DNA of 64,000 nt from Bacteroidaceae bacterium (lineage in GTDB: Bacteria; Bacteroidota; Bacteroidia; Bacteroidales; Bacteroidaceae): positions 62,001 through 126,000 of the forward strand of contig JAFZSA010000028.1 of the NCBI GenBank assembly GCA_017619585.1. The letters run 5' to 3'. The first letter of the stretch is position 1, and every line of letters begins with the position of its first letter. The position numbers and the translations under genes were made by a program. This document shows, piece by piece, positions 10,098 to 20,830 of this stretch. Below the pieces are notes generated by a model. It was not told where the DNA came from. It made no database searches and saw only the letters and a program-made list of their open reading frames with translations.

Positions 10098-11477
10098 ATG
10101 AAATTGAACGACATAAAGGCTGTATACTTCGTTGGCATTGGCGGTATAGGAATGAGTGCCATTGCCCGATATTTTCTTCATAAAGGTTTAACCGTTGGCG
10201 GTTATGACAAGACACCCAGCGACCTGACGAAGAAGCTACAAGAAGAAGGCGCCTGCATCCACTATACAGAAAGTGTAGAACAGATACCCAATGAATGCAA
10301 GAAGGCTGATTCTACTCTAATTATCTACACCCCTGCTATACCTGCAGAACACAAAGAACTGGTATATTTCCGTGAGAATGGATTCGAAATTCAGAAACGT
10401 GCTCAAGTGCTTGGAACACTTACCCGTTCCCTGAAAGGACTCTGCGTGGCAGGAACACATGGCAAAACAACAACCAGCAGCATGGCAGCCCATCTGCTGC
10501 ATCAGAGCCATGTTGACTGCAATGCTTTCCTTGGCGGTATCACCAAAAACTATGGAACAAACTACATTATCAGCAAGGAGAGTCCTTATGTTGTGATTGA
10601 AGCTGATGAATTCGACCGCAGTTTCCACTGGCTAACACCCTATGCCAGCGTTATCACAGCAACGGATGCCGACCACTTGGATATCTATGGTACTGAAGAG
10701 GCTTATCTGGAAAGTTTCAGCAAATACAGCAGCCTCATCCAGCCAGGTGGCTATCTGATACTACATACAGGACTTAAGATGAAGCCCAACACGCAGGAAG
10801 GCGTAATTACATATACCTATAGCAGAGAGGAAGGAGATTTCCATGCCGAGAATGTAAAGATAGGCAACGGGGAAATCTGCTTTGACCTGATATCACCACT
10901 TGGCAACATCAAGGACATAAAACTGGGTGTTCCCGTAAGCGTAAATATAGAGAATGGTATCGCAGCTATGGCTTTGGCTCAGATTGGAGGTGCCAATGAG
11001 GAGGAGATTCGTAAAGGTATGGAGTCATTCCGAGGTGTTGACCGTAGATTTGACTTCCGTATAAAGACCGACAAAATGGTTTATCTGAGTGACTACGCAC
11101 ATCATCCTGCCGAGATACGACAGAGCCTGCTTAGCATTAAGCAGCTCTACGAGGGAAAACGGATAAAAGCCATCTTCCAGCCTCATCTGTACACAAGAAC
11201 AAGAGACTTCTATCAGGACTTTGCTGATGCCCTTTCAATCTTGGACGATGTAGCCATCGTAGACATATACCCCGCCCGTGAAGCACCCATTCCTGGCGTT
11301 ACAAGTGCGCTCATCTATGACAATCTGCGTTCAGGTGTAAAGAAACAAATGTGCAGGAAGGATGAAATATGCGATGTGGTCCGTCAAGGAGGATTTGATG
11401 TACTCATCACATTAGGAGCTGGAGACATTGAGAATTATGCCGACCAAATAACAGAAATACTCAAACCACTATCATGA
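10098..11477 (+). CDS. murC: UDP-N-acetylmuramate:L-alanine ligase MurC
   Basis: Cytoplasmic ligase adding the first amino acid to UDP-MurNAc. Seen: the N-terminal dinucleotide-fold motif GIGGIGMSAIA (13-23), the P-loop GTHGKTTT (119-126), ATDADHLDIYG in the central domain, RRFDFR and DYAHHPAEI in the C-terminal domain. 459 residues is normal. Its stop overlaps the ftsQ start by 4 nt (ATGA), so translation of the two is probably coupled. Confidence 0.97.
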   Translation: MKLNDIKAVYFVGIGGIGMSAIARYFLHKGLTVGGYDKTPSDLTKKLQEEGACIHYTESVEQIPNECKKADSTLIIYTPAIPAEHKELVYFRENGFEIQKRAQVLGTLTRSLKGLCVAGTHGKTTTSSMAAHLLHQSHVDCNAFLGGITKNYGTNYIISKESPYVVIEADEFDRSFHWLTPYASVITATDADHLDIYGTEEAYLESFSKYSSLIQPGGYLILHTGLKMKPNTQEGVITYTYSREEGDFHAENVKIGNGEICFDLISPLGNIKDIKLGVPVSVNIENGIAAMALAQIGGANEEEIRKGMESFRGVDRRFDFRIKTDKMVYLSDYAHHPAEIRQSLLSIKQLYEGKRIKAIFQPHLYTRTRDFYQDFADALSILDDVAIVDIYPAREAPIPGVTSALIYDNLRSGVKKQMCRKDEICDVVRQGGFDVLITLGAGDIENYADQITEILKPLS

Positions 11478-12220
11478 AAGTCGCCATAAAAATAACACTG
11501 CTTCTGCTGGTTGTAGGCTATCTGATATTCGCCATCATAGAATTCTCCCAGCGTACGGAAGAACGTGTCTGTGAGGCCGTTGATATCGAGATAACGGACA
11601 GCCTGGAGGGTGGATTTGTAACACAGGATTATATACATGGCATCCTGACAAAGAACAAAGTCTTTGCCGAAGGGAAGAAACTAAGTAGCATTGACATACA
11701 AGGATTGGAGGAAACACTCCAAAAAGATCCGTATATAGACAGCGCAAGATGCTACTGCTCTGCAGCAAGTCATCTGTGTATATACATTATCCCGCAACGT
11801 CCCGTCCTTCATATCATACAAAACAACGGAGACAACTACTACCTTGATGGCAGTGGCGCAATCATGCCAGTAGAGAACATGAACATAGACCTTTGCCTTG
11901 CAACGGGTAACATCACAAAGGACTATGCAAAGAAGAACCTCATAGAATTGGCTAAATTCATTAATCAAGATGAGTTCTGGGACAAGCAGATAGAGCAAAT
12001 TCATGTAACAGACAAACACGAGATTGAATTATACCCCAGGGTTGGCGAACATGTGATTATCATGGGAACACCCGATAATTTTAGAAAAAAACTAGAGAAA
12101 CTGATGATATTTTACAAAAACGGCCTCAACAAAACAGGATGGAACAAATACTCCATTATTAATCTGTCATATGACGGACAGATAGTATGTACCAAGAAAG
12201 ATAACACAAAAAAAATATAG
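11474..12220 (+). CDS. ftsQ: Cell division protein FtsQ
   Basis: Bitopic divisome protein that links early and late components. The 248-residue product has a very short cytoplasmic start, a membrane helix at about 5-22, then a POTRA-like region (about 33-105, TDSLEGGFVTQDYI onward) and a beta domain. FtsQ is poorly conserved; the assignment rests on this topology and on the position between murC and ftsA, with a 4-nt overlap upstream and 3 nt to ftsA. Confidence 0.88.
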   Translation: MKVAIKITLLLLVVGYLIFAIIEFSQRTEERVCEAVDIEITDSLEGGFVTQDYIHGILTKNKVFAEGKKLSSIDIQGLEETLQKDPYIDSARCYCSAASHLCIYIIPQRPVLHIIQNNGDNYYLDGSGAIMPVENMNIDLCLATGNITKDYAKKNLIELAKFINQDEFWDKQIEQIHVTDKHEIELYPRVGEHVIIMGTPDNFRKKLEKLMIFYKNGLNKTGWNKYSIINLSYDGQIVCTKKDNTKKI

Positions 12221-12223
12221 ACT

Positions 12224-13627
12224 ATGGGAGCAGAAAAGGACATTATCGTTGCCGTGGAACTAGGTTCCACCGCCATTCGTGCTATTGCTGGTAAAAGGGA
12301 GCCAGACGGTACCATGCGAATCTTAGCAATTGCTCAAGAGGAAACTACTGATTCTATTCGGAAGGGACTGGTTGACAACATCGACAAGACAACACAGGCC
12401 ATATCGCATGTTGTAAAGAAAATCAACGAGGAACTGGGCATCTATGTCACACGAGTATTTGTTGGATTGTCCGGTCAGTCTCTGAGGACAATGGAAAACA
12501 AGGTTCCATATCAGTTTGCAGGAAATACCATCATCACCAATGATGTAATCGATCAGCTCAAAGAAATCAACAACGATGTTATATATCCTCATGCCAAGAT
12601 TCACGATGTAATCCCACAAGAGTACAGAATAGGAAACCGCAATGTTCAGGATCCCGTAGGCATGCAGTGCGAACATATAGAAGCACGATTTATCAACGTT
12701 GTTGCCCGCACCGGCATCAGTGATAACATTGAAAGATGCATAAAAAATGCCGGACTCGAGATGGCCGACCTTTTCATTTCACCCATTTGCCTGGCTGACT
12801 GTCTGCTTTCTGCTAACGAGAAACGTTCTGGATGCGCGTTAGTGGACATGGGAGCAGATACAACCACGATTTCAGTCTATTACTCAAATATCCTGCGCCA
12901 CCTTGTTGTCATACCTTTGGGAGGTAACAATGTAACAACCGATATTACCACAAAAAGTATTGAACAGGGAGAAGCCGAACAACTAAAGCTGAAATATGGG
13001 ACAGCATGGCATGAGAATGAAGAAGAGCCCAACAAGAATAAGATTCAGATTAGCTTTGACCGTACTATTACAGAAGACGATCTTTCCAATATCATAGAGG
13101 CCAGATACGAGGAAATTATCGTTAACATCTGGGCACACATTGAGCCCTACAAAGACAAGTTGCTTTCTGGCATCTTACTGACCGGTGGAGCAAGTAAAGC
13201 CAAGAACCTTACAAAGGCTATTAAAGAATGTACACATACCGACAAGCAAATCCGCCTTGCTAAAGGTCTGCCCCTTAACATCACCGTGGCTCCCAATGTA
13301 CACATCAACGAAGACAGCAATCTGTACACACTTATGGCACTGTTATTGAAAGGCGACCAGAATTGTGCCGGTGACATCCCTTCTGTTCCGCAAGATATAT
13401 ACACAGCAGAAGAAAAAGAAGAAATTGTAAGCGAAAAAGTTGTAACACCAAGTGAGCCTGTTGTTGTAGAAGGTCAAGAGACTGCTCCTACAGAACAGCC
13501 CACTGAGCCTGATACGCCAAAGAAGGAAGGTGGAGCAAAAAATAAAATACGTAGATTCTTCAAAGCCATCAACAACATGCTGAGTGAGCCAGAAGAAGAT
13601 GATGAAGAGAAAAACGACGAAAAATAA
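12224..13627 (+). CDS. ftsA: Cell division protein FtsA
   Basis: Actin-like ATPase that tethers FtsZ to the membrane. Seen: phosphate-1 motif VAVELGSTAIRAIAG (9-23), ALVDMGADTTTISVY (phosphate-2), ILLTGGASKAKNL (adenosine motif). 467 residues is longer than E. coli FtsA because of an acidic, low-complexity C-terminal linker (about 395-445) before a basic stretch KNKIRRFFKAINNML that looks like the membrane-binding amphipathic helix. ftsZ follows 20 nt downstream. Confidence 0.96.
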   Translation: MGAEKDIIVAVELGSTAIRAIAGKREPDGTMRILAIAQEETTDSIRKGLVDNIDKTTQAISHVVKKINEELGIYVTRVFVGLSGQSLRTMENKVPYQFAGNTIITNDVIDQLKEINNDVIYPHAKIHDVIPQEYRIGNRNVQDPVGMQCEHIEARFINVVARTGISDNIERCIKNAGLEMADLFISPICLADCLLSANEKRSGCALVDMGADTTTISVYYSNILRHLVVIPLGGNNVTTDITTKSIEQGEAEQLKLKYGTAWHENEEEPNKNKIQISFDRTITEDDLSNIIEARYEEIIVNIWAHIEPYKDKLLSGILLTGGASKAKNLTKAIKECTHTDKQIRLAKGLPLNITVAPNVHINEDSNLYTLMALLLKGDQNCAGDIPSVPQDIYTAEEKEEIVSEKVVTPSEPVVVEGQETAPTEQPTEPDTPKKEGGAKNKIRRFFKAINNMLSEPEEDDEEKNDEK

Positions 13628-13647
13628 CAGATAAAGCAGAATATATT

Positions 13648-14964
13648 ATGGCTGACAGTATTAATTTTAACAACGGAGGCATCTCTTTTAACTTCGAGTC
13701 AAAAGCCTCGCAAAGCATCATCAAGGTTATTGGTGTTGGTGGTGGTGGCGGTAATGCCGTTAATCACATGTATCGTGAAGGAATTCACGATGTCACTTAT
13801 GTACTCTGCAACACAGATAAAAAAGCACTGAGCGACTCCCCAATACCTAATCATCTACAGTTAGGAAAGGACGGCCTTGGAGCTGGAAACCGTCCCGAAA
13901 AAGCCAGACAGGCAGCCATGGAGAGCATGGACGAGATAAAGGAGATGCTCAATGATGGAACCCGTATGGTCTTCATCACAGCTGGTATGGGTGGAGGTAC
14001 TGGTACAGGTGCAGCTCCTATCATCGCACAGTGCGCCAAGGATGCAGGCATCCTTACTGTTGGAATTGTAACAATACCCTTCAAGTTCGAAGGTAACAAG
14101 AAAATCAATCAGGCCCTGGACGGTGTTGAGGAGATTTCCAAGCACGTTGATGCCTTGTTGGTTATCAATAATGAACGACTTCGCGAAATCTATCCGGAAC
14201 TTACCGTGTTGACAGCTTTCGCCAAGGCCGATGACACACTTAGCATTGCTGCCAAGAGTATTGCTGAGATCATAACCATGCATGGCATCATGAACCTCGA
14301 CTTCCAGGATGTAACAACCGTACTGAAAGATGGTGGTGTTGCCATCATGAGTACCGGATATGGTGAAGGAGAGAACCGTGTCACGAAAGCCATTAACGAA
14401 GCGTTGAACAGTCCTCTGTTAAATAACAATGACATATTCAACTCCAAGAAAGTGCTTCTGAACATCAACTTCTGCAGTGATAACGAAAGCGAGAACCTGA
14501 TGATGGAGGAGATAAATGAGGTTCACGAATTCATGAGCAAATTCCGTGAGGATGTAGAAACCAAATGGGGTCTGGCAACCGACAGTTCATTAGGCAACAA
14601 GGTTAAGATAACACTGCTTGCTACCGGATTTGGTCTACAGAATGTACCCGGCATGCCCGAACTAACAGAGCAACAGTCACGCGAAAAAGCGGTCTACGAA
14701 ACAGAGAAGCAGCAGAAAGAGATTGAAAGAATGGAGCAGTACTACGGAACCGAGAACTCTTCACCACGACGTCGCCGCTATTTTCATATATTCAAAGACG
14801 AGGAATTGGACAATGATGATATCATTTCTATGATTGAGACATTACCTACCTATCGCCGCACAAAAGAGGACCTCAACAAACTCTCCTCTGTAAAATCTAC
14901 AATACCTCCTGTTGAGCAGAAAGAGGAAACAAACTTTGAGGATAGCCTACAGTTTAATTTTTAA
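13648..14964 (+). CDS. ftsZ: Cell division protein FtsZ
   Basis: Tubulin-like GTPase forming the Z ring. The GTP-binding signature MGGGTGTGAAP is at 114-124, with the N-terminal GVGGGGGNAVNHM (29-41) and the T7-region sequence near ADDTLSIAAKSI. The GTPase core ends around 335, followed by a charged linker of about 100 residues. The C-terminal tip (FEDSLQFNF) does not match the usual proteobacterial FtsZ peptide. 438 residues in total. Confidence 0.98.
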   Translation: MADSINFNNGGISFNFESKASQSIIKVIGVGGGGGNAVNHMYREGIHDVTYVLCNTDKKALSDSPIPNHLQLGKDGLGAGNRPEKARQAAMESMDEIKEMLNDGTRMVFITAGMGGGTGTGAAPIIAQCAKDAGILTVGIVTIPFKFEGNKKINQALDGVEEISKHVDALLVINNERLREIYPELTVLTAFAKADDTLSIAAKSIAEIITMHGIMNLDFQDVTTVLKDGGVAIMSTGYGEGENRVTKAINEALNSPLLNNNDIFNSKKVLLNINFCSDNESENLMMEEINEVHEFMSKFREDVETKWGLATDSSLGNKVKITLLATGFGLQNVPGMPELTEQQSREKAVYETEKQQKEIERMEQYYGTENSSPRRRRYFHIFKDEELDNDDIISMIETLPTYRRTKEDLNKLSSVKSTIPPVEQKEETNFEDSLQFNF

Positions 14965-14979
14965 TTTCAAACATATAAA

Positions 14980-15426
14980 ATGTTATTTGATCAGGTAAGC
15001 AGCGATATTGTTGCTGCAATGAAAGCAAAGGATAAGATCCGACTGATGGCGTTAAGAAACATAAAGAAGTTCTTCATCGAAGCCAAGACACAGCCCGGAG
15101 CTAATGATGAACTTACAGACGAAAATGCCATCAAGATTCTTGCCAAGATGGCAAAACAAGGCAGAGATACTGCCGCATTATATGTCAGCCAGTCACGTCA
15201 GGATTTAGCAGACGAAGAGTTGGCTCAAGTTGCCGTCATCGAGGAATACCTTCCCAAGCAGCTGACAGCAGAGGAACTGAAGGCTGAGCTTACAGCTATT
15301 ATTGCCGAGGTGGGAGCAACCTCAGCAAAGGATATGGGACGCGTTATGGGTATTGCCTCCAAGAAACTGGCAGGCAAAGCCGAGGGACGCGCCATCAGCG
15401 CAATGGTTAAGGAATTACTTAACTAA
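14980..15426 (+). CDS. yqeY: GatB/YqeY domain protein
   Basis: 148-residue helical protein of the YqeY family, similar to the tRNA-binding tail of GatB. The family is linked to tRNA-dependent amidation but its own role is not settled. Typical features: VAAMKAKDKIRLMALRNIK near the start, a middle AKQGRDTAALY segment, and a C-terminal DMGRVMGIASKKLAGKAEGRAIS. It sits 15 nt after ftsZ and likely belongs to the same transcript. Its stop codon overlaps that of the convergent recO gene. Confidence 0.9.
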   Translation: MLFDQVSSDIVAAMKAKDKIRLMALRNIKKFFIEAKTQPGANDELTDENAIKILAKMAKQGRDTAALYVSQSRQDLADEELAQVAVIEEYLPKQLTAEELKAELTAIIAEVGATSAKDMGRVMGIASKKLAGKAEGRAISAMVKELLN

Positions 15427-16148
15427 GAGAATACTGTCCGCAGCACATCCAAGGATTTCATCTCCGGAAATTCTGGGATGTGCACGCGATAGTAATCAAT
15501 CAGCATATCCAACACCTTGGCTCTTTGCTGGCGGCTAAAATGGAAAAGATGCATCGAGGAGTAATCCATTCTAAGCAGAAATGGAAGAAATGCTGACTCA
15601 TCAACACTCAAATACTGATTGTGCATAGGTAAGGCTCTCACCATAGCAGCCTCTCGCATATCAAAGACCTTCCCTTTCTCATAATCTTGAACATTAGGCC
15701 AAAAACCGAGAAAGCGTGTAAGACGCAGCAAAAAAACAAGGTGGTAATTCGACAAGCCCTTCTGTGACCTATCTAACCATTGTAAGCTGTTACATAGATA
15801 CTGAAACAAAGGCGCGTTTTCCATCTCATGCCTTAAGACATAGTATAAGAACTCAGACAAGAAAAGAGCTTCAGTCCCCTTTATAGGGTCATAAGGCAAG
15901 GATTCGTAGGAGATATGCAACTTCATATCGCTTATTCGCTGCAAAGCCTGATTAGACCGAAAATCAAAATCCAACTCCAAAATATTCAATGGACGTAATA
16001 GCAGCGTCTTGACGTTACTGCGTTTCTGCTTAGGCATCTTAACCAAAAATCCTACATTCCCGTGCTGCAACGTATAGATATTTACAATAACACTCTCATC
16101 ATTGTACTTTACCTGATGCAACACTATTCCTATCGTCCGTTCCAACAT
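15423..16148 (-). CDS. recO: DNA repair protein RecO
   Basis: Recombination mediator that helps load RecA with RecR. The N-terminal OB-fold region is typical (MLERTIGIVLHQVKYNDES, then TLQHGNVGFLVK), followed by the helical domain. I chose the ATG at 16148; three codons upstream there is a TTG in frame, less likely. The 241-residue length fits. The zinc-binding cysteine cluster of some RecO proteins is not apparent. It converges on yqeY with a 4-nt overlap. Confidence 0.88.
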   Translation of the reverse strand: MLERTIGIVLHQVKYNDESVIVNIYTLQHGNVGFLVKMPKQKRSNVKTLLLRPLNILELDFDFRSNQALQRISDMKLHISYESLPYDPIKGTEALFLSEFLYYVLRHEMENAPLFQYLCNSLQWLDRSQKGLSNYHLVFLLRLTRFLGFWPNVQDYEKGKVFDMREAAMVRALPMHNQYLSVDESAFLPFLLRMDYSSMHLFHFSRQQRAKVLDMLIDYYRVHIPEFPEMKSLDVLRTVFS

Positions 16149-16253
16149 GCCTATCAATACTATTTTATAATGTAAAATTACACATAAAAAGTAACAAATC
16201 TATACTTGCAAGAGTATTTTTGCGGTGCAAAAGACATTTTTCTTCAAAAATAT

Positions 16254-16284
16254 TTTGTCAGTCAACGAAAAAGGCATACCTTTG
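16254..16284 (+). promoter_or_regulatory. Bacteroidota-type promoter for tRNA-Glu/rpsT
   Basis: TTTG at 16254-16257, 19 nt, then TACCTTTG at 16277-16284. This matches the primary sigma factor consensus of Bacteroidota exactly. Transcription would start near 16291, about 48 nt before the tRNA. Confidence 0.8.
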
Positions 16285-16338
16285 CAACCGCAATTGAGGA
16301 GACTCCCTCAAAAGCACTGGCACAAAAGCCGAAGGTTT

Positions 16339-16410
16339 GGTCCCTTCGTCTATCGGTTAGGACGAGAGATTTTCATTCTCTAAAGAGGAGTTCGACTCTC
16401 CTAGGGACTA
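16339..16410 (+). tRNA. tRNA-Glu (anticodon UUC)
   Basis: A cloverleaf can be drawn: acceptor GGTCCCT pairing with AGGGACT (16403-16409; first pair G-U), D-arm around TATCGGTTAG, anticodon arm with loop TTTTCAT giving anticodon TTC, and T-arm AGGAG-TTCGACT-CTCCT. The CCA end is not encoded. rpsT follows 29 nt downstream on the same strand. Confidence 0.95.
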
Positions 16411-16439
16411 CATAGAACAAAAACAAAACAAAATTCAAG

Positions 16440-16694
16440 ATGGCTAATCACAAATCATCAGTCAAGAGAATCCGTCAGGAGGAGAAAAGAAGACTCCACA
16501 ACAGATATTACGCTAAGACCATGCGTAATGCTGTACGCAAATTGCGTGCAACCACAGACAAGGCTGCAGCTATTGAGTTGTTCCCAAGCGTTCAGAAGGC
16601 TTTGGACAAGTTGGCTAAGGTAAACGTTATTCACAAGAATAAGGCTGCTAACCTGAAGTCTAAGCTGGCTCACCACATTCAGAAGCTGGCTTAA
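16440..16694 (+). CDS. rpsT: 30S ribosomal protein S20 (bS20)
   Basis: 84-residue lysine/arginine-rich helical protein that binds 16S rRNA. The start [19 protein letters not shown] and the C-terminal [19 protein letters not shown] are characteristic of S20. It lies behind tRNA-Glu, probably on the same transcript, and ends in a clear terminator. Confidence 0.97.
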   Translation: MANHKSSVKRIRQEEKRRLHNRYYAKTMRNAVRKLRATTDKAAAIELFPSVQKALDKLAKVNVIHKNKAANLKSKLAHHIQKLA

Positions 16695-16727
16695 TAAGCA
16701 CTCTATTTGTCATAGCGGACACAATAA

Positions 16728-16757
16728 AAGCAGTTTCCAAACGGAAGCTGCTTTTTT
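16728..16757 (+). terminator. Rho-independent terminator after rpsT
   Basis: An 11-bp stem (AAGCAGTTTCC with GGAAGCTGCTT, one G-U pair) with a short AAACG-type loop and a run of T's directly after it. Confidence 0.9.
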
Positions 16758-16817
16758 GCTATCTGAACCTTAGCTAATTACAATCCTTTCCGATAATTTG
16801 AAATACTTTTCTATAAT

Positions 16818-16883
16818 ACTTCCGCTCGGGAATAAAAAATAAACAAGTTTATTTTGTATTCAGTTCTCTTTTTCGTATCTTTG
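16818..16883 (+). promoter_or_regulatory. gyrB promoter with upstream motif
   Basis: TTTG at 16853-16856, 19 nt, TATCTTTG at 16876-16883: a perfect Bacteroidota core promoter, 27 nt before the gyrB ATG. Upstream lies an AT-rich inverted repeat (AAATAAAC ... GTTTATTT) and then TACTTCCGCTCGG (16818-16830). The same order of elements is found at the promoters of the C10 peptidase (25151), the S41 peptidase (53133) and, weaker, gpmI (22388). Confidence 0.8.
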
Positions 16884-16895
16884 TACCAAATTTAA

Positions 16896-18878
<1,983 letters not shown>

Positions 18879-18895
18879 CATAATCTAAACAGATA

Positions 18896-18932
18896 TAAAA
18901 ATGGGGCACCTCAACTGAAGTGCCCCATTTCT
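18896..18932. terminator. Bidirectional terminator between gyrB and the deacylase gene
   Basis: Perfect stem ATGGGGCAC / GTGCCCCAT (18901-18909 and 18920-18928), flanked by A's on the left and T's on the right, between two convergent genes. It can serve both strands. Confidence 0.9.
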
Positions 18933-18933
18933 T

Positions 18934-19452
18934 TTATAAGTCTATGTATTCGTAGGTATTACCCACAATCTGAAGATAACGCTCAAAGTCTTCCCGCTTT
19001 ATCACCACCGTTCCACGGCAGTCGTTAGGATGGAAACTCAGCGTCTCTGCTTGCTGCAGACGACTGTCGAGGAAAAGATGAACATGATGCTCAACATCAT
19101 TAATCAGGCCAAAGGGCGATACGCTACCGGGCTCCAGGCCTAAATAGCGCATCATACGTTCTGGTGAAGCAAAGGAGAGTTTACCTGGTGCATTCTTGCC
19201 CTGTGCCACCAGAGATTCCTTCAGACGGTGTTCCAAGTCATGAATATCCAAGTCATAGTTGCAATGAAAGCAAACCAAATAATGCTGGTTGCCTTTGTGG
19301 TTGCGCAGAAAGATATTCTTACAATGCACACTGCCATCGTCCTTCCACCAACGTTTGGCTTCCTCTATGGTCTTTCCTTCCGGATGATTATAGTTGCTGA
19401 AGGGAATGTCATGCTCCCTCAGAAAGTTCAGCACCAGTTCTTCTCTTTCCAT
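18934..19452 (-). CDS. YbaK/ProX-type aminoacyl-tRNA deacylase
   Basis: 172-residue protein of the YbaK/ProX editing family, which hydrolyses mischarged tRNA (probably alanyl-tRNA-Pro). Typical motifs: KNIFLRNHKGNQHYLVC and EPGSVSPFGLINDVEHHV. I chose the ATG at 19452 (MEREELVLNFL). The frame stays open upstream to a GTG at 19509, but those 19 codons are translated from the tandem repeat at 19463-19497 and are probably not protein. First gene of no obvious operon; ung and the DUF3109 gene lie upstream on the same strand. Confidence 0.85.
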   Translation of the reverse strand: MEREELVLNFLREHDIPFSNYNHPEGKTIEEAKRWWKDDGSVHCKNIFLRNHKGNQHYLVCFHCNYDLDIHDLEHRLKESLVAQGKNAPGKLSFASPERMMRYLGLEPGSVSPFGLINDVEHHVHLFLDSRLQQAETLSFHPNDCRGTVVIKREDFERYLQIVGNTYEYIDL

Positions 19453-19462
19453 CTTCTTGTTT

Positions 19463-19497
19463 TCATTGAACATTGAACATTGAGCATTGAACATTAT
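19463..19497. repeat. Short tandem repeat, GAACATT/GAGCATT units
   Basis: Four near-identical 8-nt units of the form CATTGAAC or CATTGAGC. Almost the same array occurs at 20753-20785 next to ung. Both lie just upstream of a start codon and stay open in frame. Confidence 0.85.
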
Positions 19498-19520
19498 TAT
19501 ATTCTTCACTCTTTCATTCT

Positions 19521-19550
19521 TCCCTCCCCCTAAAGGGGGTTAGGGGGTCC
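19521..19550. repeat. REP-like C/G palindrome at the 3' end of the DUF3109 gene
   Basis: CCCTCCCCCTAAAGGGGG followed by TTAGGGGGTCC. The stop codon of the DUF3109 gene lies inside the element, so its last residues (GWTP) are encoded by the repeat. Confidence 0.75.
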
Positions 19551-20079
19551 ATCCTTGTTTCTGCAATTCCTCCACCACCGTTTCCAGCTCCTTGTACCAT
19601 GCTTCGCCAAAACGACGGATAAGAGGCTCTTTCAGGAACTGATAGACACGGATATTGCGTTCCTTACCTAATGCAATGGCATCCTTGCAGATATCCCAAC
19701 GGTGATAGTTGATACCTATAAGGCTCCCCATCTTCTTTTCACGGATGGGATACAGGTGGCAGCTGATGGGCCGTTGTGCCAAAAGACAGCCTTTTGGGCC
19801 ACGGAAGCAACAGTCGCAACTGCCAATGATACTGGTCACCAATTCACCCTCAGGGTCGGAGTAGGCAACGCCCTGTTTGTCTATCACGGCCTGTGCCTGA
19901 GCGCTCAATTGAGGCCAGATGTTGTCCAACTCATTCTCAATATAGGAAATCTCGTCGAGGGTTACAGGGGCTCCTGCATCCCCTTCCTCACAGCAACGGC
20001 CTTGGCACTTCTGAATGTCGCAACAGAAATTCTCCGTTACGATGTCAGTATGCACAATCACGTCACCCACCATCAGCAT
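19540..20079 (-). CDS. DUF3109 family protein, cysteine-rich (putative metal-cluster protein)
   Basis: 179-residue cytoplasmic protein of the DUF3109 family; function unknown. It has a dense set of cysteines: FCCDIQKCQGRCCEEGDAGAP near the start, SCDCCFRGPKGCLLAQRPISCHLYPIR in the middle (split CxC..C..C pattern), and WDIC. This resembles the YkgJ/zinc- or iron-chelating class. I chose the ATG at 20079 (MLMVGDVIVHTDIV) because homologues I recall start here and the longer frame would run into ung; ung stops 13 nt upstream. The 3' end lies in a REP-like element. Confidence 0.8.
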   Translation of the reverse strand: MLMVGDVIVHTDIVTENFCCDIQKCQGRCCEEGDAGAPVTLDEISYIENELDNIWPQLSAQAQAVIDKQGVAYSDPEGELVTSIIGSCDCCFRGPKGCLLAQRPISCHLYPIREKKMGSLIGINYHRWDICKDAIALGKERNIRVYQFLKEPLIRRFGEAWYKELETVVEELQKQGWTP

Positions 20080-20092
20080 GGGGGGCAGCGCC

Positions 20093-20755
20093 TTACCATT
20101 GGATGGGTTGCTGTCCATGCGCTTGCAGGTATTGGTTGCAAAGGTTAAAGTGATTATTACCGAAGAAACCCCTATAGGCACTCAAGGGACTGGGATGAGC
20201 CGAACGCAGGATGCAATGCTTGTTTGCATCTATCAATGCAGCTTTCTTTCCTGCAGGAGCTCCCCACAGCATGAATACCAATCCTTCACGTTCACGGCTT
20301 AGTATACTGATAACAGCATCCGTGAATGTCTCCCAGCCATGTCCACTATGACTGAAAGCCTGATGCTCACGCACACTCAGACATGTGTTCAACAGGAACA
20401 CGCCCTGCTGAGCCCATCTCGTCAGGTTGCCACTCTGGGGTATGGGAGCACCTGTCTCAGCCTCAATCTCCTTGAAGATGTTCTGAAGCGAGGGAGGAAA
20501 CTGCACCCCATCATTCACACTGAAGCAGAGCCCGTGTGCCTGATTAGGTTCATGATAAGGGTCCTGCCCCAGGATAACCACCCGCACCTTATCAAAGGGC
20601 GTAGTGTCAAAGGCATTAAAGATCAGCTTTCCAGGGGGGTAACAAACGCAGGAGCCATACTCCGAGCGAACGAACCGTGTCAGTTCCTCAAAGTATGGCT
20701 TCTCGAATTCAGTATTCAAATGAGCCTTCCAGCTCTCTTCAATCCTTACATTCAT
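20093..20755 (-). CDS. ung: Uracil-DNA glycosylase, family 1
   Basis: Removes uracil from DNA in base excision repair. The water-activating loop GQDPYH is at 63-68 (D65), the DNA-intercalation loop HPSPLSAYRGFF starts at about 187, and NHF follows. 220 residues when started at the ATG at 20755 (MNVRIEESWKAHL). A longer frame to 20776 adds only residues coded by the tandem repeat at 20753-20785 and is judged artificial. Confidence 0.96.
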   Translation of the reverse strand: MNVRIEESWKAHLNTEFEKPYFEELTRFVRSEYGSCVCYPPGKLIFNAFDTTPFDKVRVVILGQDPYHEPNQAHGLCFSVNDGVQFPPSLQNIFKEIEAETGAPIPQSGNLTRWAQQGVFLLNTCLSVREHQAFSHSGHGWETFTDAVISILSREREGLVFMLWGAPAGKKAALIDANKHCILRSAHPSPLSAYRGFFGNNHFNLCNQYLQAHGQQPIQW

Positions 20756-20785
20756 TGAACATTGAGCATTGAGCATTGAACATTA
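20753..20785. repeat. Short tandem repeat, GAACATT/GAGCATT units (second copy)
   Basis: Same array type as at 19463-19497, directly at the ung start codon. It adds an apparent in-frame N-terminal extension to ung. Confidence 0.85.
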
Positions 20786-20790
20786 GCACT

Positions 20791-20826
20791 CATCCCCCGC
20801 CCTAAAGGGAGGGATGGGGTGGGTCC
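20791..20826. repeat. REP-like C/G palindrome between ung and gpmI
   Basis: CATCCCCCGCCCTAAAGGG then AGGGATGGGGTGGGTCC, ending just before the gpmI stop codon. Related to the elements at 19521, 41301 and 42672. Confidence 0.75.
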
Positions 20827-20830
20827 TACT

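Noticed and set aside
15302..15538. Small open frame over the yqeY/recO junction
   Set aside because: Lies within the two convergent real genes in another frame.
16195..16202. -7 box TAGATTTG for recO on the minus strand
   Set aside because: The nearest upstream TTTG is about 25 nt away, outside the usual 19-21.
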